Below the pieces are notes generated by a model. The model saw nothing but the letters and a program-made list of their open reading frames with translations, was not told the DNA's origin and made no database searches. Of a DNA stretch of 5,273 bases, positions 1 to 5,107 are shown piece by piece. Position numbers and translations under genes: made by a program. The stretch's first letter is position 1, and every line of letters starts with the position of its first letter. This DNA comes from Candidatus Bathyarchaeota archaeon (GTDB lineage: Archaea; Thermoproteota; Bathyarchaeia; Bathyarchaeales; Bathyarchaeaceae), in NCBI GenBank assembly GCA_026967815.1, contig JAPUUO010000044.1, positions 1-5,273 on the forward strand. Reading direction: 5' to 3'.

Positions 1-2
1 CT

Positions 3-356
3 AGAGCTACCGACAAAATATCCGATGCTGCAGCTGATATGGCTACGATAGTTTTGCAAGGAATCGGAATACACCCTGTCATACGAGAAGCCTTTGAAAA
101 AGTTGAAGAACGACTAACACGTGTAGAAGTGAAACCGAAATCCATCTTAGCTGAGAAACAGCTCGGAGAACTGGGATTAGCTGCAAAAATGGGCGTCGAT
201 ATTATCGCCGTTCGAAGGAATAAAAGATGGATAATTGATCCAGAAGAAAATGAAACCTTACAGAAAGGAGATGTTCTGATTGTGCGAGGCGCCCCTCAGG
301 GTATAGAAGAAATCGAAGGTATCGCCAAAGGGACAATTCAGAAACTTGAGGACTGA
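3..356 (+). CDS. PhoU / TrkA_C domain protein, 5'-truncated by window edge
   Basis: Partial gene: the frame is open from base 3, so the ATG at 39 is internal, not the start. The visible 117 residues begin inside the last PhoU-type helix (the stretch DAAADMATIVLQGIGIHP), followed by a TrkA_C-type (RCK-C) domain from about RVEVKPKS to VLIVRGAP. The same helix occurs in the next gene as DAAAQIAEVVLRGIEPHP, so the two are tandem paralogues. TrkA_C domains bind small ligands and regulate cation channels or transporters; the PhoU-TrkA_C combination is an archaeal family (COG3273, from memory). The role is probably cytoplasmic regulation of a cation transport system; the substrate is unknown. The stop is TGA, and the next gene starts 5 nt later, so the two are almost certainly co-transcribed and may form a hetero-oligomer. 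Confidence 0.85.
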   Translation, partial: RATDKISDAAADMATIVLQGIGIHPVIREAFEKVEERLTRVEVKPKSILAEKQLGELGLAAKMGVDIIAVRRNKRWIIDPEENETLQKGDVLIVRGAPQGIEEIEGIAKGTIQKLED

Positions 357-361
357 AGCTC

Positions 362-952
362 ATGGCAGATCAAGAATTGTTTGGAAAAATTGGTGGCATG
401 TTAGTGGAGCTGAAAGATACCTCTGAGCTTATGTTGGATCTTGCTTACTCTTCCATTCTACTTAATAGCCGGGAACTTGCCGAAGAGGTTCAAGCCTTAG
501 AAGAGCACATGGACAACCTTCACACCGATTTTGAGCTCTTGGTGTTGTCCGCAGGCATTCAACCCAAGGAATCGAAAAACTTTCTCGGACTCATTAGAAT
601 AGGCGTTGTGACCGAGAATATTGCGGATGCAGCGGCTCAAATTGCTGAAGTTGTGTTGAGAGGAATTGAGCCTCACCCTGTTCTTGCATTAGCAATTGAA
701 GAAGCTGAGGAAACAGTTGTACGGGTCCAGGTTTCTGAGGCGTCTACATTAGCTGGCAAAACCTTGCGGGAGGCACAGGTTCATGAGGAAACTGGCATGT
801 GGATTTTGGTTGTGAGACGAGGAGGTAAATGGGTGCGTCCTAGCCCACATCTAAAAATTGATGTTGACGACGTGTTGATTGCATCTGGCTATGCTGAAGG
901 TGAAGAAGACCTTAAGAAGCTGGCTTCACCAGCATTTTACTCTTCTACTTAG
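362..952 (+). CDS. PhoU domain plus TrkA_C domain protein
   Basis: Complete 196-residue protein. Residues about 8-105 form a PhoU-like helical region (including LEEHMDNLHTDFELLVLSAG and the helix DAAAQIAEVVLRGIEPHPV). Residues about 118-185 form a TrkA_C/RCK-C beta-rich domain (RVQVSEASTLAGKTL, WILVVRRGGKWV, DDVLIASG). No signal peptide or membrane segment is visible, so it is likely cytoplasmic. The start is supported by GAGGA at 348-352, ten bases before the ATG, and by the 5-nt gap to the upstream paralogue. This architecture matches archaeal COG3273-type proteins, often labelled potassium-channel regulators, which can lie near MgtE-like cation permease genes; no transporter is visible here. 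It could be a regulatory subunit for a transporter upstream of the window. The domain call is firm; the substrate is unknown. Its last 8 bases overlap the convergent disrupted membrane gene. Confidence 0.88.
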   Translation: MADQELFGKIGGMLVELKDTSELMLDLAYSSILLNSRELAEEVQALEEHMDNLHTDFELLVLSAGIQPKESKNFLGLIRIGVVTENIADAAAQIAEVVLRGIEPHPVLALAIEEAEETVVRVQVSEASTLAGKTLREAQVHEETGMWILVVRRGGKWVRPSPHLKIDVDDVLIASGYAEGEEDLKKLASPAFYSST

Positions 953-1346
953 CTGGGGTTCTAAGAGGTTTGCCTAAGTTGTTTTTTGGGTTTTTCCGCG
1001 TTTTCTTTTTCGATGTGTTTATTGTTTTCTCGACGAAAGAGTGGGCTTGATATAGCTGTTGCATGTAAAAGGTTCTTTTGCGCGAATAGAATATTCCTAC
1101 CCCTATTCCATAGACCGAAACTGCTATTCCTGAAATCGTAAGGGTTAAGCCCAAAAGACCAACTGGACTAGACGAGAGGTTGTAGGGGAGAAATATGAGC
1201 CAATTCAGATTGTCTGCGCTATATATTGTTGATCATAATCCGCCTACAAAGAGGATTGTGCCCGCGATGAACATTAAATATGCTGCTGTTTCATTGTGAC
1301 GCGATTCTTCAGCTTTCTCGTGCAGGTATTCCTTTATAGAATACAA
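945..1346 (-). pseudogene. Small two-helix membrane protein gene with an in-frame TGA
   Basis: Read leftward from TTG at 1346-1344 this is one 134-codon frame ending in TAG (945-947), broken only by TGA at 1235-1233 (codon 38). Before the stop: a polar amphipathic start (YSIKEYLHEKAEESRHNET), then a hydrophobic helix (AAYLMFIAGTILFVGGL). After it: a short loop (STIYSADNLNW), a second hydrophobic helix (about residues 63-87, GLTLTISGIAVSVYGIGVGI) and a Lys/Arg-rich cytoplasmic-looking tail. The two parts make a coherent small membrane protein, and the stop lies just at the end of helix 1. TGG (Trp) to TGA by one transition is the simplest history. TGA is a normal stop here (genes ending at 356 and 2035), so general UGA recoding is unlikely. 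The start is uncertain: AAGGG seven bases upstream is a weak ribosome site, and the frame stays open up to 1442. A 69-residue product from TTG at 1154 is possible but would lack helix 1. Family not recognised; function unknown. Confidence 0.6.
979..998 (+). terminator. T-rich putative archaeal terminator after the PhoU/TrkA_C pair
   Basis: Two oligo-T runs, six T at 982-987 and five T at 991-995, lie about 30-45 bases after the TAG at 950-952. A weak 5-bp inverted repeat (CTTAG 948-952, CTAAG 961-965) precedes them. Archaeal RNA polymerase terminates at T-tracts even without strong hairpins. The same bases are Lys/Asn codons of the antisense membrane gene, so the T-richness has another explanation. 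Confidence 0.35.
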
Positions 1347-1434
1347 CTTAATTCCCTTTTTTCGTATTTCTGAGCCAGCATAGATGTAAGCCTTCTGACT
1401 CAGAAATACAGAGTCTGAAAGCGAATTGCAAATA

Positions 1435-1599
1435 ATGTGTGCTCAAGATAGAGGTTCTCTATTTTTTGGTCTTGTTTCTATGACTTGTCTGATAAGCCTG
1501 ACTTGGGTTTGTCTTCATTGGAAATGTGAAGTCTGCCTTTTATGGGAACGTGATGAAATACACCCTATTTGCGTTGTTAAGGAGAGAAGAAATGAGTAG
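1435..1599 (+). CDS. Possible small Cys-rich protein (54 aa), hypothetical
   Basis: An ATG at 1435 opens a 54-codon frame to TAG at 1597-1599; an internal ATG at 1480 would give 39 residues. The C-terminal half is Cys/Trp-rich: WVCLHWKCEVCLLWERDE, then HPICVVKERR. Cysteines fall at residues 2, 18, 26, 31, 34 and 46, with a CxxC at 31-34 that could bind zinc or another metal. No convincing ribosome site precedes either start, and I do not recognise a family. In favour of a real gene: the stop lies in the left arm of a hairpin whose right arm contains the stop of the convergent nuclease gene, as for a shared terminator. Against: it is short, and its first part overlaps the upstream leader of the antisense disrupted gene. 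It may be a chance ORF. Confidence 0.3.
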   Translation: MCAQDRGSLFFGLVSMTCLISLTWVCLHWKCEVCLLWERDEIHPICVVKERRNE

Positions 1600-1618
1600 A
1601 CTTTAACTTGTCTGCTCA
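1593..1618. terminator. Hairpin between convergent genes, possible bidirectional terminator
   Basis: TGAGTAGAC (1593-1601) and GTCTGCTCA (1610-1618) form a 9-bp stem with one G-T wobble around an 8-base loop. The right arm contains the TGA stop of the leftward GIY-YIG gene. On that strand the hairpin is followed by TTTCTTCTCTCC, a pyrimidine-rich tail typical of weak terminators. On the + strand the left arm contains the TAG of the small Cys-rich ORF, and the following sequence is moderately T-rich. Confidence 0.45.
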
Positions 1619-1870
1619 CGTTCTTTCAGCTATTTTCACCAGTTGCTGTTTCTCACTGTGACTGAGCGATTTGATTTTTCGTTCTCTCTTCATGGCCTCG
1701 TTACGGCTGTTGAACTCTTCTACGTATACTATCTTCTTAGGCTTATGTATTCTCGTATATCTAGCGCCTTGGCCTTTTTCATGCCGTTCAACTCGGCGTT
1801 TCACGTTTTTAGCGTATCCAGTGTAGTAGGTACCATCTTTGCAAAGAATTATGTAAACATAGTAAGGCAT
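1616..1870 (-). CDS. GIY-YIG nuclease family protein (UPF0213/YhbQ-like)
   Basis: An 84-residue single-domain GIY-YIG protein, about the usual length for the stand-alone YhbQ/UPF0213 group (COG2827). The two signature strands are YVYIILCKDGTYYTG (residues 4-18), where YVY and YTG replace GIY and YIG. The probable catalytic Arg is R26 and a His follows at H30 (RxxxH). Next comes the family motif GQGARYTRIHKP (33-44), and the metal-binding Glu is likely E63 in the helix NEAMKRERKIKSL. All catalytic positions appear intact. The family fold cuts DNA in repair and mobile nucleases, but the cellular role of these small members is not well defined. The start is ATG at 1870, since an in-frame TGA lies two codons upstream; GTGAG at 1885-1881 is a plausible ribosome site. 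It stands alone on its transcript between terminators, downstream of trpB2. Confidence 0.9.
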   Translation of the reverse strand: MPYYVYIILCKDGTYYTGYAKNVKRRVERHEKGQGARYTRIHKPKKIVYVEEFNSRNEAMKRERKIKSLSHSEKQQLVKIAERT

Positions 1871-1905
1871 CCATCATCGACTCACAGATAAGAAGCAAAG
1901 TTGCT

Positions 1906-1913
1906 ATCTTTAA
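1906..1913 (-). promoter_or_regulatory. Weak TATA-like element for the GIY-YIG gene
   Basis: On the minus strand TTAAAGAT lies about 40 bases upstream of the ATG at 1870, at a spacing that would place transcription start near 1885 and give a short leader carrying the GTGAG ribosome site. The match to the archaeal TATA consensus is modest. Confidence 0.25.
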
Positions 1914-2012
1914 GGAGGACTATGTGCGTGCGGCGGATTTCCGCTTGTTTGTATATTTTGTCTAGATAATGTTTGGGAGGACAAAGAAGCGCCTTGGGGT
2001 TCATGAGTAAGC

Positions 2013-2034
2013 AAAAAAGGGCATGGTATGCCCT
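2013..2034 (-). terminator. Intrinsic-type terminator of the RPA-trpB2 unit
   Basis: On the minus strand the perfect 7-bp stem AGGGCAT / ATGCCCT (2034-2028 with 2024-2018, loop ACC) is followed at once by a T6 tract (2018-2013), which partly pairs into the stem. It begins one base past the TGA stop of trpB2 at 2037-2035. Stem, tight loop and T-run are all present, so this is the clearest terminator in the window. Confidence 0.75.
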
Positions 2035-3333
2035 TCAGAGCGAAATCTTCTCTCTGTAGGCTGGGATATCTAGAAATCCATGTCCACTGATATTCATACA
2101 AATGACTTTTTCTTGTCCCATCTTTTCATTTTTTAGTGCTTCATCAATAGATGCTCTTACTGCATAGCTGGATTCAGGTGCTATTAGCCATCCTTCACAT
2201 TGTAGAAAGATCTTTGCGGCTTCAAATATGGTTTTTTCGTCGGTTGGATAATCTACAGTATCAACCATTCCATGATGCCTAAGCAAGCTAATGATGGGAG
2301 CAGCGGCATGATACCTTAAGCCGTCGGCTTTGATTGGAACCATCTCTGTCTTGTGTCCAAGAGTGTACATTTTCATCAGTGGGGTATGCTCGCCCACGTC
2401 TCCAAAATCGTATTTATACTCGCCTTTGAGGAGGCTGGGTGCAGCCATCGACTGTGCTGCGAGAAACTTGCATTTGCGTTTCTTCTTCAGTACGTCTCCA
2501 ATGAATGGAAGGGCTATGCCGCCGAAATTGGAACCTCCTCCCAAGCAACCAACAATCAAGTCTGGCTGATCGTTGATGAGCTCGAACTGCTTAATAGTTT
2601 CAAGTCCAATGATGGTTTGATGCATTAAGACGTGGTTTAAAACTGAGCCTAGACAGTAGACGCTGCCTTCATGCTTTTCTGCGTATTCTAGACCTTCAGA
2701 AACAGCAATTCCAAGCGAACCTTGATGGTTAGGATTTCTTGCAAGGATCTCTCTTCCTATTCTAGTCTGCTTACTTGGTGAAGGGTTTACTCTGGCCCCT
2801 AACAACTGCATCAGAGTAAGGCGATCAGCTTTCCAATCGTAAACTGAGCGAACCCAAAAAACAACACATTCTAAGCCTACAAGCCGCGCTGCATGGGATA
2901 AGGCTGTGCCCCACTGTCCAGCACCAGTTTCGGTAACCAACATCTCTTTTCCTTCTTTTGCAGCAAAGTAAGCCTGCGCAAGAGCAGTGTTTGTTTTGTG
3001 GGAGCCTGTCGGCGACAGATCTTCTCGTTTGTAGTAGAGTCTCGTTTTCCTCAGCTTAAGATATTTTTCCAGTCTTCGAGCACGATATAACGGTCTTGGT
3101 CGACCTGCTTGAATGTAAAGCTCCTTTATCTCTTCAGGTATCGGAATCCAACGTTGGGTAGAAGATTCTTGACTTAGACACTCTTTTGTCATAGTTTTTC
3201 CAAGGAATTCGAGACGGGAAGGTCCTTCCTCTGGCTCTTTTGGGGGAGGAAGAGGCTCTGGTAAATCTGGCAAGATATTGTACCATTCTTTTGGCAGGTC
3301 ATCTACTGGCAAGGAAATCTGGTTCTTCTTCAA
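2035..3333 (-). CDS. trpB: Tryptophan synthase beta chain, TrpB2 class (PLP enzyme)
   Basis: 432-residue fold-type II PLP enzyme of the TrpB2 group, which condenses indole with L-serine to make tryptophan. Visible motifs: the TrpB2-type N-terminus (PKEWYNILPDLPEPLPPP), GRPRPLYRA (77-85), the PLP lysine K113 in SPTGSHKTNTA, ETGAGQWG with catalytic Glu E135, GSVLNHVLMHQT (229-240), the phosphate-binding loop GGGSNFGG (265-272) and SGHG with S416, the probable PLP-nitrogen ligand. The start is TTG at 3333: the first possible start in frame, it keeps the conserved N-terminus, GGTG lies 8 bases upstream, and its TTGA overlaps the stop of the preceding frame. The next Met (residue 48) would delete conserved sequence. 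No trpA or other trp gene is nearby, as is common for TrpB2. Some usually conserved positions differ (AAQS for the expected AVEP, ADGLRYHAAAP for AGGLRYHGMAP; family consensus from memory), so substrate preference may differ. Confidence 0.9.
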   Translation of the reverse strand: MKKNQISLPVDDLPKEWYNILPDLPEPLPPPKEPEEGPSRLEFLGKTMTKECLSQESSTQRWIPIPEEIKELYIQAGRPRPLYRARRLEKYLKLRKTRLYYKREDLSPTGSHKTNTALAQAYFAAKEGKEMLVTETGAGQWGTALSHAARLVGLECVVFWVRSVYDWKADRLTLMQLLGARVNPSPSKQTRIGREILARNPNHQGSLGIAVSEGLEYAEKHEGSVYCLGSVLNHVLMHQTIIGLETIKQFELINDQPDLIVGCLGGGSNFGGIALPFIGDVLKKKRKCKFLAAQSMAAPSLLKGEYKYDFGDVGEHTPLMKMYTLGHKTEMVPIKADGLRYHAAAPIISLLRHHGMVDTVDYPTDEKTIFEAAKIFLQCEGWLIAPESSYAVRASIDEALKNEKMGQEKVICMNISGHGFLDIPAYREKISL

Positions 3334-3719
3334 TCGTTTAACACCACTACTGAGAGGCGCATATTATAGGGTCTTTCAGAAATAAGAATTCCGCTATGAC
3401 CTTGTTCGATGTCTGGAAGCACTTCGATTTTTGTTGCGGCTCTTGTTGTAAGTTCTAATTGGCAGACAAACCCTCTTTTCGCGTAAACATTTCTAAGCAG
3501 AATTCGGGTCTCGGATGATAGCCCCTGAGCAAACTCTGTGAATTGTCTCCAAGGCGTAACATTTCTTTTGCCTGTGCTGTCGGTTACGTCGAAAGATGCA
3601 ACTTTATCCTTTTCTTTTCTTGATGTCGCGACTTCACGCAGTGTTGGAGTTGTGGGGATTGTTGCCTTGATCGTAAATGGGTTTTTTCCCTCATTATTCC
3701 ACTTATTCTCTTCAGCTAG
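3330..3719 (-). pseudogene. Third OB fold of RPA, out of frame with the first two
   Basis: An uninterrupted 129-codon frame from CTA at 3719 to TGA at 3332-3330, with no ATG, GTG or TTG in its first hundred codons. The translation is a typical archaeal RPA C-terminal OB fold: FTIKATIPTTPTLREVATSR, KVASFDVTDSTGKRNVTPW, then RILLRNVYAKRGFVCQLEL and TTRAATKIEVLP. The D-x-T-G motif followed by Trp exactly ten residues after the Asp occurs here and in both OB folds of the upstream frame (D119/W129, D236/W246). Relative to the upstream gene it is in the -1 frame; the upstream frame ends in TAG 3718-3716, and this frame has TAA at 3722-3720, so the lesion lies within about seven bases. One lost base (for example AAC-nTA-GCT) would rejoin them into a protein of about 429 residues. 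The alternatives are programmed -1 frameshifting or a sequence error. Its stop overlaps the trpB2 TTG start as TTGA. Confidence 0.75.
3361..3368 (-). promoter_or_regulatory. TATA-like box upstream of trpB2, inside the preceding frame
   Basis: TATAATAT on the minus strand is centred about 31 bases upstream of the TTG at 3333, so it could start an almost leaderless trpB2 transcript near 3338. It lies within codons of the third OB-fold frame (Pro-Tyr-Asn-Met), and the upstream bases (GACCC) are a poor BRE, so it may be fortuitous. If real, it would let trpB2 be expressed apart from RPA. Confidence 0.3.
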
Positions 3720-4618
3720 TTAGATGGAGGTTTTTCAGTCCTTTCAGCGTCCTTCTCGATTTGAGTGGCTTTATCAACATGAAGCTCCACTAGACCATCA
3801 GTCATTTCTTTCACTCTGGCGTTCATTATCCGCAGGCAGTCTCCTTTCTCAGTGTTGCCTAACTCGTCAACTTTCTGATTCCAGAAAACTACCGTTATCT
3901 TTCCGGTTTCATCTTGCACCTGCAGACGCCTTACTTTCCCACTAGTTCCATTTGCCCTTTGAAACTCAGATGCGTGATAGGCTTTTTGCACAGTTCCTGA
4001 AATGTTTGCTTTTTTGCGTTTGCCAGTTATCGAGCTGATTTTTTCTATGAAGCTGGTGATGAGTGGGTATTCGCTTTTGACAAGATCTGCAGGGGAAATG
4101 TGGATCTCTCCGCGAGTTCCTACGTGTACCTCTAGTTTTCCGTCAAGTCCTTCCCGTACGTATCCGTGTAGAACTCTAATTATTTGCCCAGAGGCAATTT
4201 TTCCGTCTTCGATTAGAGAGACTCTGTCATCCCACAACACCGTTTTTAACGTTCCAGTTTTGTCAGCAATTAGTAAACGTGCAACTTTGCCTTCTGTGAG
4301 GTCTCTTCTAGAAAAGGTTTGAACAGGATAGACTGTTATGACTCGACCGGTGACCGTTACGTCGCTTAGGCCTGAAACAAGGTTTTCTATTGAAAGCTCT
4401 GTCCATAAAGGTTCTGCATCATTCTTTGGGATTTCTACTCCTAATTCAAATGCGACTATGCGGGCGGCGGCTTCGTCTAGAAAGTAGCCTTCAGCCGACC
4501 TCTTTTTCTCGTAGATTTTCTTTAAAACTTCCTCTCGTGTGATGTCTCGGCGAACTAGTAAGATGCGTTGAACAACCTGCTCCAGGTCCATTCTTGACAC
4601 GCGACCTGCATATTTCAT
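3716..4618 (-). CDS. Replication protein A-like ssDNA-binding protein, two OB folds in frame
   Basis: 300 residues. An N-terminal helical segment (about 10-62) precedes OB fold 1 (about 75-172, with the ADKTGTLKTVLWDD core) and OB fold 2 (about 187-288, with QDETGKITVVFWNQ). The Trp in each core (W129, W246) is a likely base-stacking residue. RPA coats single-stranded DNA in replication, repair and recombination. No zinc-finger cysteines are seen. The reading frame ends with a low-complexity tail (AERTEKPPSN) and TAG, directly before the out-of-frame third OB fold, so the product is probably a truncated form of a three-OB protein. Two starts are possible: ATG 4618, or Met10 at 4591 (MDLEQVVQRI), where the conserved-looking part begins and where a TATA-like CTTTAAAG at 4626-4619 would give a leaderless message. 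trpB2 lies downstream on the same strand. Confidence 0.85.
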   Translation of the reverse strand: MKYAGRVSRMDLEQVVQRILLVRRDITREEVLKKIYEKKRSAEGYFLDEAAARIVAFELGVEIPKNDAEPLWTELSIENLVSGLSDVTVTGRVITVYPVQTFSRRDLTEGKVARLLIADKTGTLKTVLWDDRVSLIEDGKIASGQIIRVLHGYVREGLDGKLEVHVGTRGEIHISPADLVKSEYPLITSFIEKISSITGKRKKANISGTVQKAYHASEFQRANGTSGKVRRLQVQDETGKITVVFWNQKVDELGNTEKGDCLRIMNARVKEMTDGLVELHVDKATQIEKDAERTEKPPSN

Positions 4619-4626
4619 CTTTAAAG
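4619..4626 (-). promoter_or_regulatory. TATA-like element for the RPA gene (if Met10 is the start)
   Basis: CTTTAAAG (identical on both strands) is centred about 31 bases upstream of the second ATG (4591-4589), the distance expected for a leaderless archaeal start there. It touches the first ATG at 4618, so it cannot serve that start; for 4618 the nearest A/T-rich candidate is TTTATCT around 4654-4660. Confidence 0.3.
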
Positions 4627-4714
4627 TTTATTATCCCATTCGTACTCATTCTGAGATAAAGCACTTTTCTCTCCCCACACAATATGTCGCATCTATCACA
4701 TTTTCCGTGCTATG

Positions 4715-4726
4715 TAGGCGCGCCTA
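4715..4726. repeat. Perfect 12-bp palindrome in the divergent promoter region
   Basis: TAGGCGCGCCTA reads the same on both strands. It is a GC-rich island in A/T-rich intergenic sequence, about 26 bases upstream of the TATA box of the rightward membrane gene and about 90-125 bases upstream of the two possible RPA starts. A dimeric regulator site is conceivable. Its core GGCGCGCC is also a rare 8-base restriction/methylation target, and chance cannot be excluded. Confidence 0.35.
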
Positions 4727-4751
4727 GTTGAAATCAAGTCACCAAAACAAC

Positions 4752-4757
4752 TATAAA
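4752..4757 (+). promoter_or_regulatory. TATA box of the 70-aa membrane protein gene
   Basis: TATAAA preceded by the A-rich BRE-like CAAAACAAC. Archaeal transcription starts about 25 bases downstream, near 4779-4782, which coincides with the ATG at 4781. This argues for a leaderless transcript and against the ATG at 4763, only 5 bases after the box. Confidence 0.6.
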
Positions 4758-4780
4758 TCCTCATGAAAGAGTACGCTACT

Positions 4781-4993
4781 ATGAGACACAAAACCCCCGC
4801 GATCCCGATTGCAATAACGATCCTTATCGGAATTGGCTGGCTCATCTTCCTACTGCTGTACACACTCTTCTGGTCGACAGACTTCACCTTCTTCCAAAAC
4901 ATCGTGGTCACCGTTATATCCTTCATCGTGGCAGGGGGATTTATCGGTCTGGTGTGGATTGTCTGGGGCAGCCGATGGGGTCACATCTTTTAG
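4781..4993 (+). CDS. Small two-helix membrane protein, hypothetical
   Basis: 70 residues from the ATG at 4781; a longer version from ATG 4763 adds MKEYAT but would begin 5 bases after the TATA box, so I prefer the downstream start as a leaderless gene. Two strong hydrophobic segments are visible: residues about 8-30 (IPIAITILIGIGWLIFLLLY) and about 40-62 (NIVVTVISFIVAGGFIGLVW). They are joined by a short polar/aromatic loop (WSTDFTFFQ), and the C-terminus ends in aromatic and basic residues (WGSRWGHIF). A short positively charged N-terminus (MRHK) suggests it stays inside. No catalytic or ligand motif is seen, and I do not recognise a named family. It is transcribed divergently from RPA and lies just upstream of another small membrane protein. 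A shift after the TTTT run at 4988-4991 would add a further hydrophobic segment (see findings). Confidence 0.65.
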   Translation: MRHKTPAIPIAITILIGIGWLIFLLLYTLFWSTDFTFFQNIVVTVISFIVAGGFIGLVWIVWGSRWGHIF

Positions 4994-5107
4994 ACTTGAA
5001 ATCGCACGCGCAATAAGGAAAAGAACGCAAAACAGCATCAACTGGACAATATTACTATGGCTTCTTCTCTTCCATTTCTTAGATAAGAACTTGTTTCAAA
5101 GCAAATT

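Noticed and set aside
39..41. ATG at 39 as the start of the first gene
   Set aside because: The frame is open to the window edge, and the residues before it match the PhoU helix of the next gene, so this Met is internal.
1550..1556. GTGATGA, a match to the archaeal C/D-box sRNA C box
   Set aside because: No CTGA D box or D'/C' pair follows within the usual distance.
1643..1891. 82-codon + strand ORF antisense to the GIY-YIG gene
   Set aside because: It is a shadow of the well-supported nuclease gene, with no recognisable motif.
1910..2101. 63-codon minus ORF overlapping the end of trpB2
   Set aside because: It runs across the trpB2 terminator in another frame and is Pro/Ser-rich with no domain; trpB2 explains the sequence.
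2330..2628. Two + strand ORFs inside trpB2
   Set aside because: Both are antisense to highly conserved TrpB2 motifs, so they are frame shadows.
3538..3723. 61-codon + strand ORF between trpB2 and the RPA frame
   Set aside because: The opposite strand carries the conserved third OB fold, which accounts for the open frame.
4002..4322. 106-codon + strand ORF inside RPA
   Set aside because: It is antisense to OB folds 1 and 2, with no start signal and no recognisable domain.
4491..4682. 63-codon minus ORF overlapping the RPA start
   Set aside because: It overlaps the conserved N-terminus of RPA in another frame and covers the promoter region.
4696..5041. Two minus ORFs opposite the small membrane protein
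   Set aside because: The + strand has a TATA box, a matching start and two clean hydrophobic helices; the reverse of hydrophobic codons gives spurious open frames.
5076..5089. TTCTTA-GA-TAAGAA inverted repeat as a terminator
   Set aside because: It is short and A/T-rich with a 2-base loop and no T-run after it; too weak to call.
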